Assembly: GCF_008831285.2 (NCBI RefSeq)
Contig: NC_045149.1
Coordinates: 3,587,500-3,651,499 of the forward strand
DNA: 64,000 nt
DNA from: Nymphaea colorata
Taxonomy: Eukaryota > Streptophyta > Magnoliopsida > Nymphaeales > Nymphaeaceae
Direction: 5' to 3'
Made by a program: the position numbers and the translations under genes. The notes beneath the pieces are model-generated. The model made no database searches, was not told the origin of the DNA, and saw nothing but the letters and a program-made list of their open reading frames with translations. Positions 21,601-31,530 of the stretch are shown here, in pieces. Position 1 is the first letter of the stretch. Every line of letters begins with the position of its first letter.

Positions 21601-24600
21601 CAGCATTGGTAGATGTAGAGGCAGACCTCTGAGCAAGAACACAATCATATTCATCCTTACTTAGGTTAAGAGAATATGACATAGATATAGAAGGATCAGT
21701 AGAAGTCTCAATCATAGATATTGTTGCCTTTGAATGAGTTGCATGGGATGAAGAAGGACATCTGCTTGTGGTGATTCTACCTCCACCACGTCCAGAGGAA
21801 ACATTAGACCTGAGGTGAGGATGTTTGTCCCAAAAACGATCCTCTAGATGACCAATTTTGCCACAATAAGAGCACTGAAATCTGCCACGTCCAGCACCAC
21901 GGCCTGTACCGCGTCCCCTAGTGCCTCCAAAAGAACTAGGGCCCCGTCCTCCTGATATCACAAGTGCAGAGACTGGTGTGTCATGCGTAGTCTGAGAAAG
22001 AGTGGCTGCAAAACGACTCAGCCTATTATACGTGTCTGCTAAATCTGGAAGTTCAATGCCTATTAGAATTTGAGACTTTGCCACAGAGTATTCTGAAGAT
22101 AGGCCAGATAAAAACTTCGCCACCATACCAGTCTCAACGTGTGATGCATAACAATGCTGGCAAGGTGGACGAAGAGCCTTTAACCGTTCATATGCAGCAG
22201 TCAAAGTAGCAAAATATTGAGATAGGTCCTGATCCCCTTGTGGAATGTTGCATAACTCTTCTTCTAGTTGTAGGATTTTGATTACATTAGTGGCATGCGA
22301 GTATGTCTTTCTCAAGAAAGACCACATATCCTTGGCCTTGGTATAATATGCAATAGTTGGGGCTATATGAAACTCCACACTATCCATAATCCAAGACATA
22401 ACAATATAATTATCTTCATCCCACGCAGCATATATTCCTTTTTTCTCAATAGGTTCATCCTCCTCACTAATATATTTCTTCCTATGACTAGCCACCAACA
22501 TTATGAATACCCTAGACCATATTTCATAATTTGAGCCATTAAGTTTCACCGTGGTTCCATAAGAGAATGAATTCCCAGCCATCTTGCAGTCAGTAGACCC
22601 TTCAGATTTACTGTTTTCAGCCATAGTAAGTAAAGAAGACCAGATTGACGCAAACGTTTAAAGAAAGAGGGCTAGGACATTACTGTCACTTCAGATCTGG
22701 TTCAGCCGATGACGAAAACAAGAATGAACTCCCAACGACTGAAGACTGCTGCCACTTATAACAGCAGCTAGTTCTCATAAAACTTCTTGTCCACGTGTCA
22801 AAGAAATCCATGAAATCAAACAAAACTTGTACTAAGGATCAGCAGCAGTCCTCACGCAGCCTTACTTTACTGAATTTGTATCCACGATCTATAGAAAAAT
22901 TCTGATCATATTCAAAAAACTGAATTTATAAGCAGCATATAGACTCCACAAAGCATCCACAACACCTCACGCAGCCTGACTTTACCGAAATTGTATTTAC
23001 GATCATCACAAACCACAGCGTCACACGTCACGCTGCATCCACAATAGTCTTCACGCTGCATCCACAATAGTCTGCTTCATACGACCAATATGAGGATCTG
23101 ATCACGCCTTCCACATAGGCGTGATCAGGTCCTCCTTCACACGGCACGCCCAACCCCTATTCCCTCACTGTCTCCTTATTGGGTGATAAGAGGGAATAAG
23201 GAGTAGCGATGACAAGAGAGGACGAAAAAACAAAAAAGGAACTCACTTGGCTGTTCGCCGGAAAGATTGTCGCCGGAGAAGATGGTCGCCGGAGAAGGTC
23301 ACCGGAAAGCGCACCCTACCGTCGATGCCCACACCCACTCTGATACCATGTTGCGAGAGAGAGAGAGAGGCGGCAAAAAGTTGAAGTTCATTACGTGACC
23401 CTAATCTCTATTAAGAGATTAGGGTTAGGGAAAATTACAAGAGAAGCCACTAAAAATAACAAAACATTTAAAGAGATCCTCCCTAACTTCCTAATATTTC
23501 AGAAAACCCCTTTTTGTATCTTTAACAGTTTACATTGTTTTCTTAAATTTTGTTATTTGTTTGCTTGGTAATCTGTTTTAGGTTCTGTTTAGTGGAGTTC
23601 TGGGATTTGCAGTCAATTGCCTAAATGGTCCAGTTTTATTCTTACTGGATTGTCCTATCTCGACCCCCAGGCTAACTAAAATGGTACTTAGGTCATTGAG
23701 TCTAAATTAGAGGCCGTTCTTAATTTTTCTACTGGATTTTTAGAACTAGATCACCTTCTTGTTTGCTGATCACCAGTCTTCTTGTTTATTTTAGGGTTAG
23801 AGTATGTAGATTTTATTTCATGATTGTTTTTTATTTATTTAAGTTACATTCTGTTCTAGAATCGTCGTTAAGTCAACTATAGTTAGATTTGAGTGTGTTT
23901 TAGGGTTCTTTCTTTGATTCTTAAATTATTTTATTTTCTCATCAATTGTGCTTCAGTTAGTTTTGTTTGAATTAGAAACAGTCTATTTTACTTAGTTTCA
24001 TTTAGATTGGAATTCTCAATTGGAATTCACTAGCTGGCACCCTATTTCTGGCTACGTTCAAGTCAGTCATGGATATATTTAGAGGGCCAGACCTGTTATA
24101 GGAGAGTGCCAGTCACACACATGGTTTACTAGTATCCCACAAGGTGCTGAAGGGTCATGCTTAATTTCAGGTATAATTGCTTCATAAATGTTATTTTTCG
24201 TTACCAGCTTCCAAAAAGTCAGGTGAGCCTTAGTCCTCAACCTGGTCAAAAGGAACGAAAAAGTGAAAAAAAAGAGAAAAAAACGAGTTAAAAACGTGTT
24301 TTTTTTCGTTTTTAACATTTTTTTCAAAAAATGCGTTTTTTAAGTTTTAAACGGCAATTTAATTTATTGCATTTTTTCACGTTTTTTGTGAATTACAGCA
24401 GACATATAAGAATTGCATTTTATATTATGCATATGCATTATTATACATAATATATCAATGTTATAATTAATTAATAATATTATTCTATACATCTGTGAAT
24501 ATATTTTATCCCAAAAATGAAGTTGTGAAAATCAGGACAAGCCACCACCAAGACCCAGCGAACCATGAGTTGATCCACTCCAAGATGAGCCCCAAGTCAA

Positions 24601-27600
24601 TGGATTTTAAAACCTTACTTGTTAGTGTAAAGTAGACTAATTTAGTATTAGCCAATCTGCTGTTTCTTTGTTTCTAATTTTGTGTTTTATTTCAGCCTTA
24701 GGTTCGCTTATTTCTGGATTTAGTTAAGTTATACAGACTTATTAGGTCAGTTTAAATTTTTTATCATCTAGAATCTGCTTCTTGCAAAGTTTTAGCTCCA
24801 GGCAGGTAAATAGCTTCTCATGAGTTCCTTTATTTGCATAGTCGTCCACGTATTTTCGATTTTGATTTGAGTATTTAGCTAATGTATTTGTTTTAGGTTA
24901 TTGTTCATTCCGTTTAATGGAGGTTTTATCTGTCTTCCTTAGTTTATATTAATAAATTTATTTGTTTTATCTTTAGAATAGGCAACTAGAGACAATTTAA
25001 TTCAAATCTTTGTGCTTCCTCATGTCCTCTGTTTCTTCTTAGTTGGAAGGAGCCTGCTCGTCATGAGAGAAGAAGCACAGCAGGTGGAAGGCAGGCTGAG
25101 GAAGATTACATGGAGTTGTTGCAGCCTTGCAGGTGGTGATTGAACTAGTAATTCCAGGAAGAAAAGCAGAAGACGCTCCTGGGTTTTAGGCTTTTATTTC
25201 CTTGTTTTATTCAGTCATTCAGGTTATAATAATTTTGAAGTTATAAAGTCAACGTAATAGGTAGAATTATTTTCTTAATTGATTTTGTAGAACAGCCTTG
25301 TCATTTATGTTTAGTAAGGCATATCTGAATTTTATATAAGCAAATTGTCATATTAATTCTTCAATATAACACATTCCCTGTGGGCTCAAATCATCATATC
25401 AATTCTTCAACATAACATGTTCCCTGTGGGCTTGGCCCAACTTAACAGTCTATAGGAGTGCATAGGCCAGATAAGTACCATATTGTGGTTCAAAGTTATT
25501 TTCATAAAATAAATCTTTCAAAAAGAGTGCATAAAATACATTTTCCATCAATTATCAGAAACAAAAGTATCAAATGTTAGAATGTATGTGTCCAGATTTA
25601 TACATACATATATATATATATATATAATATTTCATATATATATATATATAGATATATATATATTACTTAGGATCTTTATGTAATTTTTCCTTTTCTTTAT
25701 CTACTTTCCTTGTTTCTTATTTTCCGTTTTGACTTTTTCTTTTTTACTTTGACTGGGAGTTGACTAGTCCCAACAGCTAGACTTCTAGCCGATGGAACTA
25801 GTCCAATGTCTAGTTCTATGGCTTCGTATGTAATCACCCTTTATATAAAGGGTGACTATTCACATGCTTTGTAAAGCTTTTGAGCCTGATTCTCTTCAGT
25901 CTCTAATGCATCTTTTTAACTGTTATTTCAGCCTGAGTGTTCAGTTAGTTTTGGAAAACATTTTCAAGTTTACATAAAAGTCCTTTTTACGTCTAAAGAA
26001 AACGTAAGATTCACTTCCTAAGGAGGCATTCAGACACGATATAATGATACTATGATACAGTATTTCTAGCTTGAACCCAAGTTGCTCAGCTTTTCTCTAT
26101 TTTCAATAAGATTGAAGTTGCACATAATTTTTAGGTCGCATGGGAGTCATATGGACACAAAGTCTTGTGGCTCAGTCCCTCTACGAACATTTTCATAAGC
26201 ACATGAGTAATCGGCTAAATGGTTTTTCACAGAATTTACTAGTACATGTATTCTTTATAACCTTCACAATTGCCAGTAGCATCGTCAAGCAGCTATAAAA
26301 GACATGAGTTACTGCCATAATAAAGATGAAGCGATGAAGCTGCTCCAATCCTTCAAATGAAACAAAAGGTTCATGACCCTGCACACAACATATAAGATTC
26401 TTGATTCCTGAAGATGCAGAAAGAGGGGAAAAGAAAAGCAAAAGCAGACCAGTAAGAAGATGCAAAAACAGTGAGACAAGGATAATACGGATAATACCAC
26501 ATAAATGACATTAATTTGCCAAGTTGCTTTTGAGAAGAGAAAACAAAAATTATATCGGATGCATATGAAATTACCCAGAAATGTATAAGTTTTGTACCAT
26601 AGCTGAAGGTCCTACAGGTGCAGCTACTAATAGATGAAGCATAATCCTGAAAGCAATCTTTCACCACTAAGCTGGGGATCCCTAGGGAAGGTATCCTCTC
26701 AAGGGGTTATTTCAATTCTATTATTTCCTATTTCATAAAAGAAGCTCTAATATAGGAAGCTCATCTCTCACCTGGAGAATGCAATGAGAACATTATCCTT
26801 CACTTTTGTAGTTTCTACATGTTTCCCACCAGTTCTCATTGTGCTTTTTCTAATGTTACTCCCCTTCGCCTGTGATCTCTCCTATTTTGCACATGCTAGT
26901 CCTACCATCTTACTGATACTAATGACATGTTCTTCTCAAATAAACCTTACTACAGAAATATATTCATTATATTGCCTGTAAATTTTACAATATTTCTTGC
27001 ATAAATTGAATTGGATATTATGAGAAAAAGTCGCTATGATTAGTCATAACTGATATACTAATGTTGGCAAGGATGCATATCTTACTCAATGTTGAAGTTG
27101 TAAAGGCTTTAATTTTTCATGCCTTAATTTGTCTATGACATAAACATACATTTGTAACATTTTGCATATACCTTAGTTTTAAGATTGTGAAAGCTTTAAT
27201 TTTTCATGCTTTAATCTATCTACCAGATAAACATATTTATTTTTGATAGTTCAAAAAAGGAAACATATCTGTATTAACTTTTTTTTTGTTTAGTTCTATT
27301 TGGTCTCTATTAGCATTTTGTCCAACTCTCATTTTATTGGTCACTTAATGCCCTCTGTCCATTCAAATCAATTGCTCCATCACTTTATTTAATTCCTCTT
27401 TTGATCCCAGAACATCATAGACCCTTTGCTTCTTGACATTTTCAAAATATGTTGCGTCTAGCAACTGTGAGTTAAACCCTGTCGCATTTCAGTTACATCA
27501 AACAGCCTAATAGGTGTTGTAACTGCAACTTGCAGTAACAGTCTACAATTTTTTGTTTTTAGATTATTTTATAGCACCATCCATGCAGTGAGGGAGGCGG

Positions 27601-28430
27601 TCCACCTAAATCCAACCAGGTCGCCTGAGTAAGATGGAGCCTCGTGGCCATTTTGGTCAATAGCATGATATGAAGATTGATAACTTGCCTCTTTGCAAGC
27701 GTTGTGATGCAGAACACTTAATTTCCTCCTCAATTTTGGGCGGATAAAAGAAGAGATCAAGTTCCGTCCTTGCAGACTGCCATTTTCTGTTGCAAGTGCT
27801 GCAGGATCTTCAGCCTCAGATCTAGTACACGGAGAGAATTTACTAGTGTAGTATTTTGATTCTATACAGATGCTAGCAATCAAGCCTGAAGTAGCCGCCA
27901 AAAGCAGTGATATGAAGCCAAGGAGCATGAGTTCTGCAACCAAGATAACCAAATGTCAATCGTAATTACATAGCAGAGATGAGGTACAAGTATCCCTAGA
28001 AGGAATTTCTACAACACATCAAGAATCACCTCCTAAAACAAACCCTTCCCTAATACAATATACAGATCAAGTCCATTGGCGTTCTCGGTTTCTAGCTAAC
28101 ACCGGTCAATATAAAAGCCGTGTGTGTTAACGTGGCATACCTTCTTTCATTTTCTCCAACGCTTCAAATAACGGATTTCGTTTGGTTCTTCGCAACCACT
28201 AAAGGCAATCAAGCATTTGTCAGCTCCCTTCACAAGAATGGACCATGAAAAATAAAATCAAAGTAATTTGATTCTTCATGCCAATAAATTGAAACATTCA
28301 ACAACAATTTTAGGGATCAGGTTCCAGAGATAACAAGCCAAATCATCGAAAAATACAAAATCATTTTTCAGAGGCCATCCCCTACCGTGGCCAAAAAAGC
28401 TGTCCAGGCTACTGTTCCAGAGACACCAAC

Positions 28431-28475
<45 letters not shown>

Positions 28476-28608
28476 TCACAGCACTCAGACGATGGATCAA
28501 GCGCTCGATGAGCAGAGAACCGGCAACGAAAACTGTCAGAACGGTCGCAACTGACCACGTTGGCGTGAACGCCAACGATCTTGCCTCCACTGGATTTATC
28601 TGAGCCAT
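15528..28608 (-). CDS. MLO: MLO family protein, 5' part (exons 1-6)
   Basis: Join on the minus strand: 28608-28480, 28198-28141, 27933-27689, 26378-26262, 16962-16902, 15622-15528; about 235 codons. MLO proteins are plasma-membrane proteins with seven transmembrane helices and a C-terminal calmodulin-binding site; some members are required for powdery mildew infection and others act in pollen tubes and roots. Conserved family text appears in order: FTPTWSVATVLTVFVAGSLL (helix 1), LFEALEKMKEELMLLGFISL (helix 2), CKEGHEPFVSFEGLEQLHRF, AVTHVFYSCLTMLLAI (helix 3), IHTWRKWEDEAHMDKH, RQSTFVKFHTSKSWSRN. Phases agree at every junction and no stop interrupts the spliced frame. The rest of the protein (usually 500-600 residues) is not found to the left. 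Either intron 6 exceeds 15 kb and leaves the window, or the gene is truncated by the insertions there. Confidence 0.9.
15623..16901 (-). other. MLO intron 5
   Basis: 1.28 kb, AT-rich. Contains a TATG/TGTA microsatellite (about 16420-16500) flanked by two related copies of an about 85-bp direct repeat (16312-16400 and 16513-16600, sharing TCTTTTACATTAAAAAA and TTAGGACTCA). Confidence 0.6.
16902..16962 (-). CDS. MLO: MLO exon 5
   Basis: 61 bp, acceptor TTTTAACAG, donor GTATGT. Encodes IHTWRKWEDEAHMDKHASLS, the intracellular loop motif that follows helix 3 in MLO proteins. It lies 9.3 kb from exon 4 because element D is in the intron. Confidence 0.87.
18404..22624 (-). pseudogene. Element D gag-pol polyprotein
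   Basis: A single frame from MAENSKSEGS (22624) to the end at 18404 with two in-frame stops: TAG in the RT motif YGLK(stop)SPRAWF near 19481, and TGA at 19376-19378 before MVILIVYVDDIV. The zinc knuckle CSYCGKIGHLEDRF has Phe for its last Cys (21833-21835). The protease motif is WMIDLGAS instead of DSGA (21527-21532). Integrase (HLRLGHPSV, CDACQLGKH, HVDVWGPS, RTDNALEF, GVAERKHRQ) and RNase H (YSDADYAGS, SSAESEYRA) are otherwise well preserved. It is inactive by these four lesions. Confidence 0.93.
22625..23336 (-). other. Leader of element D
   Basis: About 0.7 kb untranslated. It has two direct copies of a segment containing CCTCACGCAGCCT (about 22850 and 22965) and a doubled CACGCTGCATCCACAATAGT (about 23030-23070). 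No gene. Confidence 0.6.
23337..23348 (-). other. Primer binding site of element D
   Basis: ACTCTGATACCA on the + strand, i.e. TGGTATCAGAGT, abuts the LTR. Confidence 0.85.
23349..23527 (-). repeat. 5' LTR of element D
   Basis: 179 bp, TG...CA, starting TGTTGCGAGAGAGAG in + orientation and ending ATCTTTAACA. It contains AACCCTAATCTC(T)TAATAGAG-type sequence (23398-23430) related to the A LTR. Confidence 0.85.
25352..25433. repeat. Short tandem duplication in MLO intron 4
   Basis: A segment of about 37 bp (AATTCTTCAATATAACA...CCCTGTGGGCT) is repeated after a 9-bp spacer with a few changes. Confidence 0.7.
25574..25965 (+). repeat. Possible solo LTR with (TA)n tract
   Basis: Starts TGTTAGAATGTATGTG, a common Copia LTR start. 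It carries TA runs (about 25604-25665) and a good TATA region CCTTTATATAAAGGG (25842-25856) with downstream pyrimidines. The right end and a target duplication could not be identified, so this is tentative. Confidence 0.3.
26262..26378 (-). CDS. MLO: MLO exon 4
   Basis: 117 bp, 39 codons, GHEPFVSFEGLEQ to TMLLAIVK; acceptor TTGTGTGCAG, donor GTTATA. Phase 0 on both sides. Confidence 0.9.
26379..27688 (-). other. MLO intron 3 (GC-AG)
   Basis: 1.31 kb with donor GCAAGT and acceptor TGTGTGCAG. AT-rich; I see no other feature. Confidence 0.75.
27689..27933 (-). CDS. MLO: MLO exon 3
   Basis: 245 bp, acceptor GGTTGCAG. Encodes ELMLLGFISLLLAATSGLIA (helix 2) to LSVLHHNACKE. The donor is GCAAGT, a GC-AG intron. 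No GT site nearby keeps the frame into exon 4, where the family sequence CKEGHEPF joins exactly. Confidence 0.87.
28141..28198 (-). CDS. MLO: MLO exon 2
   Basis: 58 bp, acceptor CCTTTAG, donor GTATGC. Encodes WLRRTKRNPLFEALEKMKE plus the first base of the next codon. Confidence 0.88.
28434..28472. repeat. (GA)n microsatellite in MLO intron 1
   Basis: About 19 GA repeats, starting within 10 bases of the exon 1 donor on the gene strand, where they are CT repeats. Confidence 0.95.
28480..28608 (-). CDS. MLO: MLO exon 1
   Basis: 43 codons from MAQINPVEAR to IERLIHRLSA, phase 0; donor GTGAGG. A (GA)n/(CT)n run starts 8 bases into the intron. The ATG context is GGTAGGGATGG. Confidence 0.88.
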
Positions 28609-28990
28609 CCCTACCTCCGATCTCCCTCTTCTTCTTCACATCAAAGCCTCCACTTTGCTTTACAAAACATAGTATATTTCAGCTCTTTCAGTCACAAAGG
28701 CAGCTCGGTCTGCTTCTTCTCCACTCGAGAGCCTCAAGATTTCACCCCACCCCACATCCCCCCTGCAACATCACCGTTCCGCACAAATCCACAGAAGAAA
28801 TTGCCTCAGGTAAAACACTACTGTCCAGAACAACAAGGAAGACCCCAAAGAAACCCCTCATGAAGATGGATCCCAGCAAAACATGAACAATGGGGCCAGA
28901 GATTGAGAACAGCTTCAATAGGCATTATGGTAGACCATTCTTTGTAAGCTATATGTCTTGTAGCTCGGCCCGTCTAGGATAAAGGTGTGC
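28609..28990 (-). promoter_or_regulatory. MLO 5' flank
   Basis: Upstream of the MLO ATG. On the gene strand the first 40 bases are purine-rich (GAAGAAGAGGGAGATCGGAGG), fitting a 5' leader. AAATATACTATG (about 28667-28678) could supply a TATA element. There is no direct proof of transcription start. Confidence 0.35.
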
Positions 28991-29225
28991 GCCTTAGTGG
29001 GGTTTATGAGACATGGGTCTGGTGGATGGTGAAATGTGTGACAATATCTTATTTTGCCTCGGGGGCCGTTTGACGGGACGGAAATGCGGTGTAGACTCGG
29101 ATAAAAATTTCAAGTTGAAATTGATCCTCACGAGGGCGTTTGGTTTGACTAATATACTCTTTTTCGGTTTCTGAAAATATGTCCAAACAACAGACAAAAG
29201 ACCGCTGAGGACACAACGTTCTTTT

Positions 29226-29277
29226 GTCCGTCGAGAACAAGAAGACATGTCGTCCGTCGAGAACAGGAAGACATGCC
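29226..29277. repeat. 26-bp tandem duplication
   Basis: GTCCGTCGAGAACAAGAAGA-type unit at 29226-29251, repeated at 29252-29277 with two changes. Confidence 0.85.
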
Positions 29278-29452
29278 CTTAATCGACAAGCCCCACCCCC
29301 TGAAGGGCTGAACGCAAGGCTTCGAATAAAAAGTTTGAAGGCTAAAGCTTGTCCGACAAAAAGCAAATCCTCCCCTGCAAATCTTTGTTCTCCTCCTTGC
29401 TTTCTCGCTCGCTACCCCTTGAATTCTCCCTCCCCGCCGCTACAGGTAACTA

Positions 29453-29454
<2 letters not shown>

Positions 29455-29504
<50 letters not shown>
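29455..29504. repeat. (CT)n microsatellite
   Basis: About 25 CT repeats after GTAACTATCC. It lies in a C/T-rich stretch (29370-29510) that looks like a + strand 5' leader (TACAG|GTAACT could be a donor), but no following exon is identified. Confidence 0.9.
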
Positions 29505-29506
<2 letters not shown>

Positions 29507-30274
29507 AGGTAGCATCGTCTACTGTTCTTCTGCCGTGAAGAACAGCCATGTTTTTTTTTATTCTTCTTCCCTACATCAGTTTCATTGGTGGCCTTTCTGT
29601 AGGATTTCTAAAAGAGGTGGGAAACCTTGAGTAGGTTTTCCATTCGGAGGTACTTTCCATCTTTATCTTCCCAACTCTCTTTGGAAGATGCCCTTCTGAT
29701 TCGCGTAGAAGCAATCTAGAAGGCGGAGGAGTCATGTTGGAAGATTAAGGGCTTTTTTTGCAGCTTTGTGAGAGAAAGTGTGGCGGTTCTCAACGCAGCT
29801 CATTCTCCATTGCTGAGGTTGAACAAGAGGGTTTTGAAGCTCTGATGCTGATGAGGGTGACGTTTTGGCCCTTTTCATCCTTGTTTTCTTGTTTAGGGTA
29901 TAAAGTTCCTCAGAGAATCTAAGGAAATTAGTTCAACTAAGGTAGCAAATTGTAGTGCCATATACATATAGATGGGATTCCTGTAACCTTTTATCCTCGG
30001 TCTCCCTTAGTAGAAGCCATGGATTATTAGGATAACATAGAGAAAGGGGGAGATGTTAACCCTAGAAATACCGAGGAGAATGGGGTTATTTGTGAAGTAA
30101 CAATTTCTACACATAAGATTTGATTTGGCACCTCAACTAGACGAGCTTTGTCAATCTTTTTCAAACAAACCACCATGAGGAACAATCGAACAACCCATTT
30201 CAATTTCACTCAAGAAGAATCATGAGAGAGAGATAAAGGAGGCGGGGACCGATTGGTAAGGCGTACCAGGTGTG
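29505..30274. other. Unassigned intergenic DNA
   Basis: I see no gene with family support. Short frames on both strands are not conserved motifs. Confidence 0.4.
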
Positions 30275-30429
30275 GGAGAGCTCATACAACTTGCCTCGAG
30301 GGAAGAAGATGATGAGGGCAACCAGAGCTCTAAGGCCTTCTTGAGGAGTCCATTCCGGTGCTTGGAGAAGGTCATCTGCCTACTTGTGGCATTCTCGATG
30401 CGCTTCATCTAGGTCTTCCCCCTCACCAG
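30275..30429 (-). pseudogene. MADS-box domain fragment (MIKC-type exon 1)
   Basis: The minus strand reads VRGKT(stop)MKRIENATSR, QMTFSKHRNGLLKKALEL, then, after a frame change, VALIIFFPRGKLYELS. This is the MADS DNA-binding domain of plant MIKC factors, which bind CArG boxes as dimers. It is broken in three ways: the expected ATG is CTG (30427-30429), codon 7 (Gln in the family) is TAG (30409-30411), and about 20 bases coding for the SVLCDAE region are missing, shifting the frame. No K domain is seen nearby, so it is an isolated exon 1 relic. Confidence 0.88.
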
Positions 30430-31263
30430 CTTTTTCCTTTTCGTTCGGTGGATACAGATATTGAACAAATAGTGAAATAGCAGTAATGAAAGCAGTAATA
30501 ATTATCCATTTTATTTTCATAAAGTGAACAAATGTTGCATAATATTTACTCATAACGATTATACCAATTTAAAATAAAAATAAAAATTATTTGCTATTTT
30601 ATCATGGACAAGATTTGAACAAGTTGTTAATTGGAAAAATGGGTCTCATGGTTGGGACTTGGGAGATGTTTTTTTTCAGTTTAGACCTCAGGAAAATTGC
30701 ACTTTGCCGCCCTTAGATGGTTGTGATGACGCTGCAAATGGACTGGATTTAGATCAAATTAATTATGCATATATAACTCCATTACCTTTTTTCTTTCTAC
30801 AAATCCAAATTAATCTAATCACCCCATGATATTAAGCTCCGAATGTTCAGCTCTAAAAGAAAAAAAAAACGATACATTTATCAGATCAACGATACACTTT
30901 CAGATCAAACGGTTTATTTTATTTAACCTGGTTGCTTCTTTAACCATGTGGACCTAAGCATGTAGTGTTAGTTTATGAAGAACTTAGTTTGGTTTGCTGT
31001 TATCGGCAAACTTTGAAACAGAAATCTTATATTGATCAAGGTGAGTGCAACGTTAATTTATTGAGAATTTAACAGCATGCTGTGCGGACTTATGAAAGTA
31101 TATTTATGGTTTGCATGCATCATTAATTCAAGAACCTAGTGTTTTTGTCTACCAGCATGAACAAGTTGACTCAAATTTTTTTTTGTGTTCTTTCTTTGTG
31201 AAACATGAAATCAAACTATGCGTGCTTACTGGGGTGTTGGTTGTTTTACATGTGCATTTTCAG
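30430..31263. other. AT-rich intergenic DNA
   Basis: No gene or repeat with clear boundaries. The segment TTTTCAG at the right end is a plausible splice acceptor. Confidence 0.4.
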
Positions 31264-31454
31264 GTCTTCTGCGAGCCACAATTAATAAACTGAAGCAAGA
31301 AAGAAGTGTCAATACCAAGTTGATCTTAATCCGTGGAGGTCAGGATGATGTTTCTCTATTTGAACATTTTCTTATCGAGGAGCAAGATGCTGATGGGGAG
31401 TCGACTCATAAGTACATTGGGTTTTGTTCCTTCATTGATTTGTTCCTTCATTGA
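31264..31454 (+). other. Possible host exon fragment, unidentified
   Basis: After a T-rich tract and TTTTCAG, the + strand reads LLRATINKLKQERSVNTKLI, LIRGGQDDVSLFEHFLIEEQ, DADGESTHKYIG. The composition and acceptor look like a real exon. A second frame just downstream reads RIHEAIAANLFCDLLVDLQF (31471-31530). I do not recognise the family. No donor or neighbouring exons are certain, so it may be a pseudogene. Confidence 0.35.
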
Positions 31455-31530
31455 GGGGATCACTCGGCATGTTCTAGAATTCATGAAGCAATTGCAGCAA
31501 ACCTATTTTGCGATCTGCTAGTTGATCTCC

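Larger units (their letters stand above)
18397..23527 (-). mobile_element. Copia element D in MLO intron 4, 3' LTR missing
   Basis: A minus-strand Copia element closely related to A. The right end has a 179-bp LTR (23349-23527) and primer site. The left end has a polypurine tract (18397-18405), but the sequence beyond it shares only about nine bases (TCTTTAACA) with the LTR, so the 3' LTR has been lost. No target duplication can be tested. It is on the same strand as MLO, so its signals would be read in sense by MLO transcription. Confidence 0.9.
16963..26261 (-). other. MLO intron 4, expanded by element D
   Basis: 9.3 kb, of which 5.1 kb is element D (18397-23527). The rest is T-rich on the + strand and has no exon that I can recognise. 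16963-18396 and 23528-25350 are otherwise featureless, apart from an A/T homopolymer-rich stretch at 24240-24400. Confidence 0.6.

Noticed and set aside
26371-26667. Cys/Phe-rich minus frames over MLO exon 4
   Set aside because: Other reading frames of the exon 4 region and intron 3; only GHEPFVSFEG matches the family.
27569-27688. Extension of MLO exon 3 to a stop at 27569 (ASYQSSYHAIDQNG...)
   Set aside because: The family sequence CKEGHEPF is met exactly by splicing at 27689 with a GC donor, so the extension is intron.
28276-28479. Continuation of the MLO exon 1 frame into a Leu-Ser repeat
   Set aside because: This is translation of the CT microsatellite beyond the GTGAGG donor.
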